The translations under genes were made by a program, and so were the position numbers. DNA of 64,000 nt from Symsagittifera roscoffensis (Eukaryota; Xenacoelomorpha; Acoela; Convolutidae): contig NC_087065.1 of assembly GCF_963678635.1 (NCBI RefSeq), forward strand, positions 15,413,853 to 15,477,852, given 5' to 3'. This document shows positions 48,051 through 60,333 of this stretch, in pieces (the first letter of the stretch is position 1; each line of letters begins with the position of its first letter). The notes beneath the pieces are model-generated. The model searched no databases. It was not told where the DNA came from and saw nothing but the letters and a program-made list of their open reading frames with translations.

Positions 48051-49654
48051 AGGTAATGCACATTTTCGCTCCAGTTGTCTAATTAGTTCACGTGATCTCG
48101 TAATGAGATTAGTAGAAATTATAAATTTATGTTCTCTGTTTGCAACTTTGCTTATTAGTGGGTTAGTAAGCATAATGTAACAATTATAATGGGTTAGATT
48201 AGCTATAATTCGAGTTGCTGTCTTACATTTGCATCAACTTTACAATTAGTTCAGTAAATCAAGTTACTAATTAGAAGTTAGTTAACTGCGTTAGTTAAAA
48301 AGCTTAAGCAACTTGCACCGTTTCTTCGATCTAATTCTAAATTCAAACATCTAGTAATCTAGCTTTCAAGCTGTCGTCACTTTCAAGTCCAAACTTATTG
48401 TTTCAATTTCATTATTTCAGCACAAATTGCACTTAACATTTTCAAACATCGGGTAAGTTTTTTTTCGATCCAGAAGTTTTCGAACTGAAGAGGTTTTACA
48501 AAAATAACGTTGGCTAATAACACACGTCTTAGGAATGACTTCAAGTTCCTAATTTAACGATTCGGCTATAAGTCCCGTCGGTTTGATGTCCGGCACCCGA
48601 TAGTTGGGTCCCTAAAGCTTAAAAACTTCAAGCAGGCAGAGCATTTGCTTGATTGTATTTTTGAAATTTTCTCAAAAGTCGCTGACCCGACCCATCTATC
48701 ATACTTGTTGTTTCCAGGGACACAACTATCATATTTGATCCCCTTTCGCGAATTGGAAATTATCATTTTTGAATTTATTTCAATCGGTTTCGGTCGTCTG
48801 AAAGGCTAAATTTTTGAACCAACAGATACACGCCTCGGTGTCTTAATGTGGTACTCAGTCTTTGTTTATTCATTTATATGAATTTAATTAAACGCGTTGT
48901 TTTGCACTTTCTATAACGAACGGTTTAATTAAACTATCTGGTTAACAATTAAAGTACGTGTTTTTGCTGTTTTCTGCTGATTATTTTATTTTTTACCTAA
49001 CGTAGAAAATATTTAAATGAAGAATATGACGAAAATTACAAATGTAGCTGTAATTTACGAGTAGCCGCTGTTTCCTTTGTTAATCAATTTTATGGCCGGT
49101 GAAGTTGGTTAAGTTCTGTTTAAGAGACGAAGAAAATAATAGTTAGCGAATGCAATTAATAAATCAGACGTAATGAGTATAAATCGCTGAGGTTTTTGAA
49201 GTTTTGACTGGAGATGGTAAAGGTGCCTGAAGTCTCAAAATGAGTCGTTCAATTAAATGAAGCGCCAAAAGCGATACGAACGGTAAACATGGTTTCGAAG
49301 TACGGAACGAAAAGGTTTTATCGTCTTAATGAGCACACTAGAATCGTAATGTCAACTTAATTAATCATTAGTTTAATTACTCTTTTGGCATAGTTGATTC
49401 TATTTCTTTACAAACACATGCAGTTTCTTTAGCTTAAATTCTCTTCTTTCGAGAAGCGAAACGAGACTATCTTTCAATGTTTTAGCATTGGCAGAGCAAT
49501 AAACAATCTGGTCGACTTTGCTGAAACGAACACCTCATTTATCTCATTTAAATAGTCTACCGAATTGATTATTTATAATTAAAACTAGTGGTCTAGTTAG
49601 TTGATCAAATAATTATCACAGACTAGAATTGAACGCCCAATCACTGAATGCAAC
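48051..49654 (+). promoter_or_regulatory. Upstream region of zfhx, single-copy, homeodomain-type AT motifs
   Basis: About 1.6 kb without recognised transposon sequence, rich in TTAGTTA, TTAATTA and TAATTA strings. It is the natural place for 5' UTR exons or a promoter, but I find no convincing TATA box or initiator. A possible micro-exon is listed separately, and a weak inverted repeat (AGGGAC.CAACTATC) spans about 48594-48738. Confidence 0.35.
48421..48452 (+). other. Candidate 5' micro-exon of zfhx
   Basis: A 32-bp segment is preceded by a good acceptor (CATTATTTCAG, ending 48420) and followed by a strong donor (CGG|GTAAGT, GT at 48453). An acceptor-like ATTATCACAG ends at 49621, shortly before the zfhx ATG, and the frame is open from there to the ATG. 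This is splice-site pattern only. Confidence 0.2.
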
Positions 49655-52600
49655 ATGGACGATCACTCATCGCCGCCTGTGTCTGACGAGTTGAACACTT
49701 CCGAAATTGAGCCCAAATTAACCCAACATAAAACGGAAAGCAATGAAGTCATTTGTACGTCATCCGAACCACTGCCAGCCAAGATTCAGACGAAACACGA
49801 GAACGAAAGCCCCGACTGTTCTGCCAGCGACACGTCGTCAGCGCCGAAGAGAATCAAAATCGAAATAGATGACTCAAGTTCCGTATTAGGAGAATCGAAT
49901 CCAGAATTATTATCAAACGAGTCGGCAGATTTAGATTTCGGCCAAATAAATGGCAGTGCGATCGCTACAGAGAGTTCCGAGAAGATGTCGTGCAAGCTAG
50001 AAGTTAGTCCAGTCGACCCTTCCGCGAGCTGCGGAGTGTCATTCGAAGGCGTGATTTCCTTTAACTCCGAGGACAGCACTTGTACGTTGTCGGTCCGAAT
50101 CGACTCGGAAGGAATTTTCAAAGTCGTGACTGCAAATGTGTTCACGTTTCAAGATTACTCGGAGGATTCGAGAAGCATATCTGACGAAATACTGACCATC
50201 ACAAAACGAGATCTGACGTCTGAACGTTTAAACTTGAAAGCAAATTTGGACTGCCAGAAAACGAAAAACGGTAGTTTGAATTTCATGCTTTGTTTCGCAT
50301 GCAATACTTCATACAGCGACTTGTCAGGACTTTCAGAGCACGGAAAAGTTTGCCATAACTGCGAGTTTTCTGAAGATGACTTTTCATTTTTTGCCGAGTC
50401 TCAAAGCAGTGTTGTTTTCCACCCGACCAGCAGTTGCGAAACGACTAAAGACATTGCTGTGCTCGGTCTCGACAACATCCGGGAGGTTTCACTGGAGAGT
50501 TTAAAACTGGCATCTAAGCATTTAATCCAGGAAGGCACCGGAGTCAAAAATGAAGATGAAGACGCGAACGATATCATCAGCTCAATTTTTAGCTCTGAAA
50601 ACGGAATGGGAAATTACTCGGCTGCAACTATTGATTTCAACTCTACGTCTAATAACATTTTAACTCATATGGCAATGTGTCATTCAAGGAACTCAAGCAA
50701 GACCTTAAAATGTCCCAAGTGCAACTGGCATTATAAGTACCAACAGACTTTGGACGCCCATATGAAAGAAAAACACTCGGACAGTCTAAACACATGCGAG
50801 TACTGCACGACTAACGAGCCGCACCCGAAGCTTGCTCGCGGCGAGACGTATTCCTGTGGTTATAAACCGTTCAAATGCGAAGTTTGTAATTACTCGACGA
50901 CAACAAAAGGCAACCTAAGCATACACATGCAATCTGACAAACATTTGAACAACGTCCAGGAACTGAAAAGAAACAACGGGACGCTTGAAGAAACATCAAA
51001 TGGAACCTCGGCAACAATCTCGGCAGTTACTCAGTCGGGAGCCAATCAGAGCGCTTCAAATTTATCCGAAAGTATTGGGGCCAACATGCAATCGACAAAT
51101 TTCTTTAAATGTCCAGCTTGCGAGTTTCAAACCGTGAATGCCGCTTCGTTTAAAGTGCACATAGCTACCGAACACGCGCTGCTTTCGATGAATTCTGGCA
51201 ACAATTCCGCGAACGATTTGGCATCTGCGCTTTTGAACCAACAGCAACAAACTACAAACGACATTTTGCAGTCTTTAATTCTGCAAAGGCAGCTAGAGGC
51301 GGTAGCTGCCGTAACATCGAACCCAGAAGCATCTCTTTTTATCGGAGGAATGGACGGGATTCTACCCCAAATTAACCACGCGGCAGGTTTGACCGCAAAC
51401 AGCGCTGGCGTGAACGAAAGCGGAGTTTTCACGTGCAGTTTGTGCAATAGGTTTTGTTCCGATGATGCGCATTTGATTCAGAATCACGCATTGAGAGATA
51501 GAACAAGTATAACTTCTCAAGATTACTCAACAGTTAACAACAACACTTTCAAATGCTTACTATGCAATTACTCCACAAATTTAAAAGCAAACTTCACGTT
51601 GCACTCACAAACTGAAAAACACAAGCAAAAGGTGCAAATTTTCAACCATTTGAAAGAGGGAAACGAAAACTTGGATGCGATATTTACCATAATTCATCAG
51701 ATAAGTCCAATACAGATAACATGCAATGCGTGCGACTTCCAGGCAAAAAGTATTGGACAATTGAATGCTCATTTAACTGCCGACGCGCATGTTTTGGCGG
51801 TCAAACTATTTGAAATTTTCACGTCGCTTACGTCAAAACCGGGTGCCAAAGTCAACTGTAAAGTATGCGCCTCGGGTTTCATGTCCAAACCTGAAATCAT
51901 TTCACATGTGCAACAAACTCAACATTGCTCCAAACTTCGCAATAAAAAACTGCAATCTGGAAATAGTTCAAATGAGGCGAATTCCTGGCATGATTTCTTC
52001 GAAGTTTCGGTTGAAAATTGCAGCGGAAATGACCGAAACGGGAGTTCGAACTCAAGCTCAGCCAAAAGTTCCGAAATCTACGGCGAAGCGTTCAACTGTC
52101 CTTTATGTGCTAAACCTTCAAGAACTCGAGATTTGCTCAGAGAACATATAATGCAAGACCACCGAGTTTCTACGGAATGTATTGAAGCATTACTGTCAGT
52201 TGTTAAACCCACAATGAGTGTTAAACCAGTTGCTAGGACTACTCCTAGAGTTGCTAAGTCAAATTCTGAAAGTACATCGGAACCTGTTGCTTCTGGAATC
52301 CCCGCAGCAAGTTCATCAAATTCCCAAAATGCACTGGTTAACATTTCTGGTGTCCTAAAATATCGATGCCATAGATGTCGATCAGAATTCAATCACACTG
52401 TTGATTTGTATAACCATGCGAAGTCATGCACAAATTATGTTTGCTATGGGATTCCGGATTGCAAAGAACATTTCCCGACTCACAATGCGTTGTCGAACCA
52501 TATCGCGGTGCATGCGGATCAAGACTCAAGTTTGCCGTGCTGGGATCCAAAATGCGGACAAAATTTTCTGTCCGAAGAAACTTTGATACTGCATTTTTTC

Positions 52601-55600
52601 GATACCGTCGGACATTTACCTCTAGCGTTGACATGCTCGACATGCTTAACAACATTTTTGAATGAAACGACATTTTCGACGCATGTTTTGAATTCCAGTT
52701 GTTCTAATCAGCATTCTGGTCAAATAAACTCTCAGGCCGACTTCAAAAACGACATTCTGGATTCATTACCTATAGTTTCGCAGTACTCGGCGTCTTCATT
52801 AAGTTCAAGACCACATCACTGTAGCAACTGCAATTTCGCTTATGTTCTGCAATCTAATTTGCAATCGCATATTAACACTGCCCACACCGAAGTCCCAGCA
52901 ATTAACAATTCGGAGCGTTCGGCTTCTGAAGTAAACGCTTCTCGTGTATCAGCTTCTGCCGAACCGACAAGAGCCGAGAAGCCGTTTCGATGCGAAGCAT
53001 GCGACGTTGCGTATTCCTCGGAATCAACTCTCGTGATCCATTTGGCCTCGCTGCTGCATAAAGAAACGGTTAACCGACAATCAAATGCCAACAACCAAAG
53101 TTCATCAAGTCCGGATTCCAGCAACTCCGAAATGGCATGTAGCTCTCAGTTGACTCCCGGATGCAATTCAATGTCATCTGTTGACTCAACAAATGGGCTC
53201 AACAACGACAACAGTAGCTCTAACCTGCAGACGACAGCTGAAAGTTTTGACGACGTTGTTAGATCTCTCTCGCAGCAACAACAGTCAGCAAATGCCATGA
53301 CGTCATCGCTAGCAGCCATGAATTTTTTAAGCAACATGGGTATGCAAGTATCTCCGCATGATTTGAAGGTTTTCCAGGACACTTTCGCGGCTACACAGCA
53401 ACTGCAAAACACAAATCTTCTTGATGTACAAACGCAGATGGCTCTTTTACAGCAACAGCAGTTTTTGCTACAGCATCAAAAACTGTTGTCCTCTTTGATG
53501 CCTCTTTACAATGCAACTCCACAAGTGGGACAACAGTCACAAGAGGGCGCCATGGACCAACAGCAATTGACATCTCAGAACTCAAAGCTAAACGAACTTT
53601 TCAAAATCTCAATTAGTGGACAAAATTCGAGTGATGAAAACTCAGCCAGCGGAATCCTTAATACTAATGATACTAACGCTGGCGAAAATGATGGTTCCAA
53701 TTCAATAAAGATTGATAAAAAAATTAATACCACAACTGAAAACTCTTCAACTAGCAGAGAAATTTTACCCACAGGAAAATACCAATCTGTGATTGTTGCA
53801 AATAACTCTCCAACTTCGACGCAAAACAGTGTTAAAATCGAATCGGGGATGTTTGAAAGTTCCACTCCCACGAGAAAAGTACCTGGGAACCTACAAATAG
53901 CCGAAGAGCCCAGATGCGAAAGTTCTGGAAACTTTCAGGATGAAGATGATGATAACATGTTTTACAGCGACGAGTTAACGCAAAGTGAGTCGGATGGCGG
54001 AGGTTCTGATGGCGAAAGTCATTCAGGATCAAGTTTTGGTTCGGGAGACCAACTTAACGCTACAAACGCGTTCATTCTACAACAAGCGGCGCTTTATCAG
54101 CAATTGTTCATGCAGAACCCAGCGGCTCTTAGTGCAATATTACCCGCGGCTGCTCTTGCAAATTCGAACTTCGGATCTCAGATGTTCGCAAACAATCCGA
54201 TTCTTTCTATGATCGCCTCGGCTGCAAACGGAGGGAAAACTATCGAGTCTGTAGCTCCTGAGAGCTCTCAGAAGCAACCAAGAACCAAAATTTCAGAACC
54301 TCAACTGGAAATTTTGAAGCAAAATTTTGACATCAGCAATTTACCGAGCGAAGAAAAATATATTGCATTGTCGCAGCAAACAGGACTGCCTGTTAAAGTT
54401 ATTAAGCACTGGTTTAGAAACACTCTTTTCAAAGAAAGACAGAAAGATAAAGATTCGCCTTACAATTTCAACAACCCGCCTTCATGTGCAACTAGTTCAT
54501 CAAGTTCGTCTGTGTCTCAGAACACCTTGTCTCTTCAGCAGGCGATATTCAATAACATGCAAAGTTTGCTTCCTGGCAGCAGTTCGAATCCAGGCCAGTT
54601 CGACCCAACGAAATTCAACTTGAGTGCTTTCGGCACAACATCACCAGGTAAACCACCGTCGCCAATGACGATGTTTCTGCAGCAACAGAATCAGCAACAT
54701 ATGTCGTCAAAGCGAGCTACTAGGACTAGATTTACAGATCACCAAATAAAGTCCCTTCAAGACTTTTTCGACCAAAACCCATATCCTCGTGACGATGATT
54801 TGGAAAATCTCTCTAAGAGCCTAAGTCTTTCACCCAGAGTCGTTGTTGTTTGGTTCCAAAACCAGCGCCAGAAAGCAAGACGAAGCATGGAATTGTCTGG
54901 ACCTGAAAACTCAAATGGACAAGTTCCTCAGGTGAGTGTCTGCGTTAATGAACCAAGAAGCAGTTCTTCGATCAGCGACTCTTCGGCTTTGCGACCCAAT
55001 TCGGTTAGCAGCACGCAAAGCTCTCGAAGTAATCTTGATCATGACGCCACTAAATTAGTTCAAGAGGTCGTCAACATGGTAGCAGTTAACCATGGCGCTT
55101 GCACTTATAACGAAGCTGAACAGGATCCAGTTCCCACCACTGCACAAGATTTTACGACTGTCGTCGAGCCGCAACCTGCTCCTAACTATGACGTAATGAG
55201 TTCGATTGCGTCATCGGTAGCCCATCAGATTGCAGCGGAAGTTTCCAGCAGAGAAGCCGCGGGAGCTAAGTTACGTAACCGAGATAACGAGTCGAACAAG
55301 CTTGTGATAAAAGATGAGTCGGACAATGATGGGTTCTCTCAGAACACCCAAGATGACGAAGAGTTCTATTATAACTGCAGTTTGTGTCCGGCTATTTTGG
55401 CCTCAGAAGACGAGCTCGATGCACACCAAAGGGCACATATTGAGCAAGTTGCTTTGACTATTAGTGGACTGTCTTCTCAGCAAGACCAACAGAATGAAAG
55501 CTGTAATGATTTGGATGCTATGCAGCGCATTAACGAAAAGTTTACAGCAATGGATAAATCTGGTAACTTTAACGGAGTATCGAATAACGCTTCGTATCTC

Positions 55601-56322
55601 AGTGATGCTCAAGGTCATTTCGATGCCAATGGCGCCGGATCTCAAGAGTATTTTCGAAGAATGCGCACTACTATTTCACCAGATCAGCTTGAGATTTTGT
55701 ACACCAAATACGGAGAAAATAGCAACCCGAGTCGAACTGAGATGGAAACGATTGCCAGCTCGGTTGGACTGAGTCGTCGTGTGGTTCAAGTGTGGTATCA
55801 AAATACCCGAGCGAGACAACGACGAGGTCAATGTCGGGTTATCGGAAACACAGTTTATCACTGCAAGTGTCCCTACTGTGAAACTATCTGCAAGAGCAAA
55901 TCTCATTTGAGCCAACACGTGCAAAAAGAGCATTCGGACCGAGCTAAAAACGCAATCCAAATTGCACCGAGCACTTTGGACTCTTCAGGAGTAGTTAGAT
56001 CCTCGGCGCCTCCCAACGTCACAATCGGGTCAAAACCGAGTGACGGAAAGGTGTCTGGTTTAGTGGGTGTAAACTTGACGTCGGCTGTTTCGACCCACGA
56101 TCCGAAACCACTGGAATCGCTAGTCGCATCTGTGAGCTCGATTGTCTCGGCAGCTTCTCGAAACTTTGGAACTTCTTTGAAGTCTTTTGGAGTAGCCGAC
56201 GGTTCGGGAAGTGGCAAGAGTTCTTTCAGTGACATTGTCTCTCAGGTGTCGACAGGAAAGTGCTTCGATGATGGAGATGATTCAAAACTGCATGAAGTGT
56301 CATTTTATTCTGACGGATCGAA
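49655..56322 (+). CDS. zfhx: zfhx first recognised coding exon (6.67 kb)
   Basis: One uninterrupted exon holds three homeodomains and nearly all zinc fingers. The frame stays open for two more codons and then stops, but a strong donor (GAA|GTAAG, GT at 56323-56324) lies just before that stop. Ending at 56322 leaves two bases (AA) of a split codon, and these join exactly in frame with the next exon. Codon use and motif density are uniform throughout, and I see no frameshift. Confidence 0.93.
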
Positions 56323-57689
56323 GTAAGATTTTCATTTTTTTTTTACAAAATACAAGTTATTGGAATCATAATAGCAAAAAAAACCAAGCTTTTGATGTTG
56401 ACATGTCATCTCATTATCTGATAAGGTGCATGTTACAGAATTTTTAGCCAATATTTGATCTTTGAAAAAATGACATCTTGACACTTTTTTCTCTGAAGCT
56501 ACTTTATTGCGTTTTTACATGTTTTGTTTAGCCATATTAAGCTATTCTTGTCAAGTCGTTGAGGTCCTTCATTTATTTGGCTTTTAATAAGAGCATGGTC
56601 TGTTTATTTTTCTTTCAACTTAAAAATCTTTTTGCTATCTGTATGTTTTGTGCTATATGCGCAGAAGTATAGTTTTTAAATGGTTTTCTGTTGTAGCGAG
56701 GAGTCGTACAAGTTGAGTGACTCGGCAGTCAGTCCAGCTAGCGAGTTCATGACGTCATCCACCCTGAACTCTGCCTCCTCCCCTTCTGTTGCTGCCTCAA
56801 TGGGTTCATTCGGACTATTCGGAAACAATGATGACAAAAAGCGACATAGGACTCATCTGTCAAACGTACAGGTGCACACACAATTTAGTCTGGAATCATC
56901 TCTAAAAAGCTTGAAATTTAATTACCTTCGAAATTAAAAATAGTTTTTTTTTGTATTTTTTGTTAGCTTGTAGCAATTTTAAATCAAATTTTATTCAAGT
57001 TTTTAAGTTTTGGAAGACATGGTTAAAAATTTGTATATTATGTTTTCTCACGATCTTCCAGATTTTTATATAGTTTTTTAAATGGTGCAGTTTTTTCAAA
57101 CATCTAGCATTTTATAGTTTTGAAACATCACAGTGAACCGATGTAGTATCTGAAAAGTCTATATAACAGATTTGTTCCATTCCAGGTGAGAACTCTCAAA
57201 GCCATGTTCCTCGACTTCAAGACCCCGAGCATGGGCGAGTGCGAACAAATCGGCCACGAACTCGGCCTCTCCAAACGAGTAGTGCAAGTGTGGTTCCAGA
57301 ACGCCAGATCAAAAGAGAAGAAAGGAAAACCGGTGGTGGAATCCGAGTTTGGAAACCACATGGCCGACGGACAGCTAGCCGAAGGAATAAACTCATGTCA
57401 ATATTGTCCAGAGTTGAAATTCTCAAACAGCAGCGCGTATCGAGATCATCTGTTTGGACCCCGTCACGTGCAAGCTGTCAAAATTTCAGTTTCGGCTAAA
57501 GTACGCGAAGAAAACGGATACACCTATGCGGTTCCGGTTCCGATTGGTTATGAAACACCTGTTATCAATAATAATAATTACTCCAGATCTGAAATTATTC
57601 CCCAAATGAATGGAAACACCACTAATATTTGTGCGTCGGTGGTATCACCTATTTCTGCACCCATGGATTTGACTACAAAAGCAGTTTGA
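49655..57689 (+). CDS. zfhx: Zinc-finger homeobox transcription factor, ZFHX3/ZFHX4 (zfh2) family
   Basis: The coding sequence is join(49655-56322, 56697-56871, 57186-57689) and gives 2448 residues. It is a nuclear DNA-binding protein; family members control neuronal and muscle differentiation. About 15 C2H2-type fingers lie before the first homeodomain, with first cysteines near residues 213, 353, 408, 486, 594, 634, 690, 735, 815, 905, 930, 963, 993, 1056 and 1113. The signature NYSTTTKGNLSIHMQSDKH (about 413-431) is a ZFHX hallmark. Homeodomains, placed by Trp48, are at about 1539-1598 (KVIKHWFRNTLFKER), 1686-1745 (VVVVWFQNQRQKARR), 2000-2059 (RRVVQVWYQNTRARQRR) and 2270-2329 (KRVVQVWFQNARSKEKK). 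Further fingers start near 1908, 2070 and 2352. Between the fingers and HD1 lie a Q/N/S-rich stretch (about 1200-1310) and an acidic stretch (about 1420-1460). The ATG at 49655 is the first Met after an in-frame TAA at 49610. Upstream exons remain possible, because vertebrate homologues are longer. Family assignment is very secure; ZFHX3 versus ZFHX4 is not meaningful outside vertebrates. Confidence 0.96.
56323..56696 (+). other. zfhx intron (374 bp)
   Basis: GT-AG intron, AT-rich, with a pyrimidine-rich 3' end. No repeat or small RNA is recognised in it. Confidence 0.88.
56697..56871 (+). CDS. zfhx: zfhx second coding exon, start of homeodomain 4
   Basis: The acceptor is TTTTCTGTTGTAG ending at 56696, and the donor is ACAG|GTGCAC after 56871. 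The first base C completes an Asn codon from the preceding exon, followed by Glu-Glu-Ser-Tyr-Lys. The exon is Ser/Ala rich and ends with KKRHRTHLSNVQ, the N-terminal arm and start of helix 1 of the fourth homeodomain. It ends on a codon boundary. Confidence 0.9.
56872..57185 (+). other. zfhx intron (314 bp) inside homeodomain 4
   Basis: GT-AG intron between HD4 positions 12 and 13. T-rich. No other feature is seen. Confidence 0.88.
57186..57689 (+). CDS. zfhx: zfhx last coding exon, rest of homeodomain 4 and C-terminal finger
   Basis: The acceptor is GTTCCATTCCAG ending at 57185. The exon continues homeodomain 4 (VRTLKAMFLDFKTP, then KRVVQVWFQNARSKEKK). A C2H2-type finger follows (CQYC...H...H, about residues 2352-2376), as in the ZFHX family after HD4. 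The frame runs to a stop ending at 57689. The tail is short compared with vertebrate ZFHX3/4. Confidence 0.93.
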   Translation: MRTLKAMFLDFKTPSMGECEQIGHELGLSKRVVQVWFQNARSKEKKGKPVVESEFGNHMADGQLAEGINSCQYCPELKFSNSSAYRDHLFGPRHVQAVKISVSAKVREENGYTYAVPVPIGYETPVINNNNYSRSEIIPQMNGNTTNICASVVSPISAPMDLTTKAV

Positions 57690-58000
57690 TCTGTTTTTGG
57701 AAATTTCGTTCTATCATTCGTATTCAATTTCTATATCTAATGGACATGTTGTTTCATCTTAGAAAGAGGGAACCTGGTGAAATAATTCGCCCTCTTACGG
57801 CCAAATTGTAAATTGTACCTGACATGCTTGCTACCTTTGCTCATCATGCGAAGTTTTTGATTTGAAATCAAATTATTTTTGTATGGGAATGCGTAAATGA
57901 TTGTCTGTTCATTGGATTGCGCTTTTTGTCTCATTTATGCTACCAAACCAAATCAGCCTTTCGTCATTAAGAGTGAAACTCAAATAAACTGCGTGCATTT
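57690..58000 (+). other. Probable zfhx 3' UTR
   Basis: AT-rich sequence directly after the stop codon that leads to an AATAAA signal near 57983. No other feature is seen. The true 3' end needs transcript data. Confidence 0.5.
57983..57988 (+). terminator. Candidate polyadenylation signal AATAAA for zfhx
   Basis: Canonical AATAAA about 295 bp after the zfhx stop. It is the first good one downstream, but the hexamer is common in DNA this AT-rich. Confidence 0.4.
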
Positions 58001-58679
58001 GACAAATTATTAATAGACTTCATTAATTTATTTACAGCTATTGTTTCTACGCTTATTTAAGCACATCACAAATCATACAAATTTAGATGTTTTCTATTTG
58101 CAATTGTTTTTAAAGGCCGAGGAACAAGGTGACACAAGAAACTTGATGATTCGTTCCAGCTTTTTTGAATCAGGTCATCCAAATGTTGCCTGTAGTATCG
58201 AATTCTGCTGTTCAAGTTTAAACGAAAAAGAACAATTTTTGAAGATAATGTTTGTAAATCATTGGTATATCTCCAGGAACGTGTTTCAACCATCTGGTTT
58301 TCGCGGAGCAGTTTTCGGCCTTTCAAAAACTGTTCATTTTTGAAATATGAGGCATAGTATCGTAGAGGACTATAAAACCTCAAAAATGAACAAGGAAGGA
58401 TAGCCAGTTCCTTGAAATAACAACAAAATAAATCTTTTTTGTCTTTTTTTTTCAAATTACTTTTTGGTGTGTGGTTTGATCTGATCGAAAGTCTAAAACT
58501 TAAGCATTTTCGAGATTCATTGAAAAATAGGCAAAAAATGAGCAAAAACCAACAACAAAACTGAATTTTTAGGGCTTGAATAAAAGTTTCACGCCGTCTT
58601 TCCATAATAAGCCTGCTTGCCCGCTTTCCTGGCTCAAAATTGAACTAAAACTCAAACCCTTACACCGGCGTCTCTTGAA
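58001..58679. other. Noncoding DNA downstream of zfhx, with a 179-codon minus-strand open frame
   Basis: The open frame 58605-58066 (minus) is the longest outside recognised elements. Its product is basic and hydrophobic at the start (CCWFLLIFCLFF), with no family I recognise. It may be chance or the remnant of an unrecognised element. Confidence 0.2.
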
Positions 58680-58960
58680 ACAGGAACAACTTTTCGAAAA
58701 TTTTTCAATATACTCGGAATTACGACTGAAAGGTCTTTAATATGATATATCATTCGACCCAGTCCAATTTCAATGGTCAGATGAAAATGAATTGCGTTAG
58801 TTTTACCTGCCTAGTTTTCTTCAACTAGCTTTAACTGATTAGTTTTCTTCCTTAAAAGTGAACAAGAAAAACAAAATAAAATTTCTTCCCGAAAAAACTA
58901 TTTTTTCAGATTCATCTTTTAGTGTCGGAAAGCACTATTTAAGGCTGTGAAAATCAATTT
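58680..58960. mobile_element. Family B repeat copy
   Basis: Contains ACTCGGAATTACGACTGAAAG, split ATTACGACTGAAAGG, then TTTAATATGATATATCATTC and GACC, matching the copies at 31670 and 62400. Confidence 0.6.
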
Positions 58961-59835
58961 TCATAGTTTATTTAGTAGACATACGCTCTACTCAATCGTT
59001 TTACTAGCTCTAAATTATCTTAAGTTTTATGCCGGTTTTTCTCGATTGTAAGTGCTTCATTAACACATTTATTCAGATTGTCGTTAACACATTTATTCAG
59101 ATGTTAAATTAATTATGACACCTGATTTTGCACTAAGTACCCGGAAAAGATTTTTCTGACCACAACATTCAGAGTAGAGAGATTTGAACATCTAATTGTT
59201 TTTAAATCAAAAATAAACTTGAAAAATATTTAAAAATAGCGTGAAAATTTGACCTCGATCAGAAAAGGTGAATTTTCCAGCAGCTGCATAATTTGAAAAT
59301 TTAAGTTTCCTAAATTTTACTAACTCTAAATACAAAATTTAAAAAAATCAATTTTTTTGAGGCATTGAACTTCAGTCAGTTTTCTACCAGCAATAATAGA
59401 CCACATAATAATTAAGTAAAACGATGCCTTTCTGAGTCAATCCCTGAAGTGAAACTTCTCAATTTCATCTACTGTTTTCATAAATTGATCCGAAGTTCCT
59501 CTTCATTTTAGATGGTAGACAAGATAAAGCAATGTGCTGACCCTGCCGCTTAACAATTCAAGTCAAAAAATAATAAATTAAATATGATTTGGTCAGCAAA
59601 ACAATCCTAAATCTTCGTCAAAAAACCAAAATGTTCTTACATGTTTATTTTCAACTTCTTAAAACAATTCCTCAAACCCTATTTCTTTTTGCATCAACCC
59701 ACGACTCAATAACATATCTCGCCATGATAAGGTGATGTTGTGTTTGAAACTGAATTCATTCACAAGAAGTTGTTTTTCTTATCTAAAAAAAACTACTAAT
59801 TTAGGAATTATAACAAAAAATAATTGTCTCGAATA
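58961..59835. other. AT-rich noncoding DNA with a 24-bp tandem duplication
   Basis: TAACACATTTATTCAGAT occurs twice with a 24-bp period at about 59060-59105. Nothing else is seen. Confidence 0.4.
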
Positions 59836-60333
59836 TCGAATAAAGTGACGGAAAAATTTGTGCTCAGAGTGGGGTTTATTTTATCCAGACACATTTCGCC
59901 AGTATAACTGGCCATTTTTGACGAAACCTTTCATATAGTTCTGAAAACCAATGATATCCCAGGCTAAAAAACAAAACGACATCTTGCCTGTGATAGTTCC
60001 TTTTGCAAAATTATGGAGGTTGAAAATTGACAATATGGGATAAAATAATTAACTCGCTATAAAATTAACTTAACCCTATCAAAGCGTAAGTGCCAAGCTA
60101 AATCTTTCTAAATTGAATTGAGGCAGATAACTTGGTTTTTTTAATAAATACTTACCAGACGCAAAATTTAACACACTGTTCTGAATATAGCGTAGAACAT
60201 AAAACTAACAAAAGTATACTAAACTATATGTTAAGTCATCGAATGTATAAGCATGTTTCGATTTGTTCAGTTTCTGGCGTTCAATGGCCTTCATAACATT
60301 CAGGGGTTCACCCTGATACGAGCAACCTTGTTT
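59836..60333 (-). mobile_element. Family A right-arm copy, diverged
   Basis: Starts ATAAAGTGACGGAAAAATTT and GTGCTCAGAGTGGGGTTTA; ends CAGGGGTTCACCCTGATACG, AGCAACCTTGTTT. The core is strongly degraded (AACTCGCTATAAAATTAAC). Its distal part is included in the following duplication. Confidence 0.7.

Noticed and set aside
49786-56235. Several 60-120-codon frames on the minus strand and in other + frames inside zfhx
   Set aside because: They are shadows of the real frame, which is secured by homeodomain and zinc-finger motifs.
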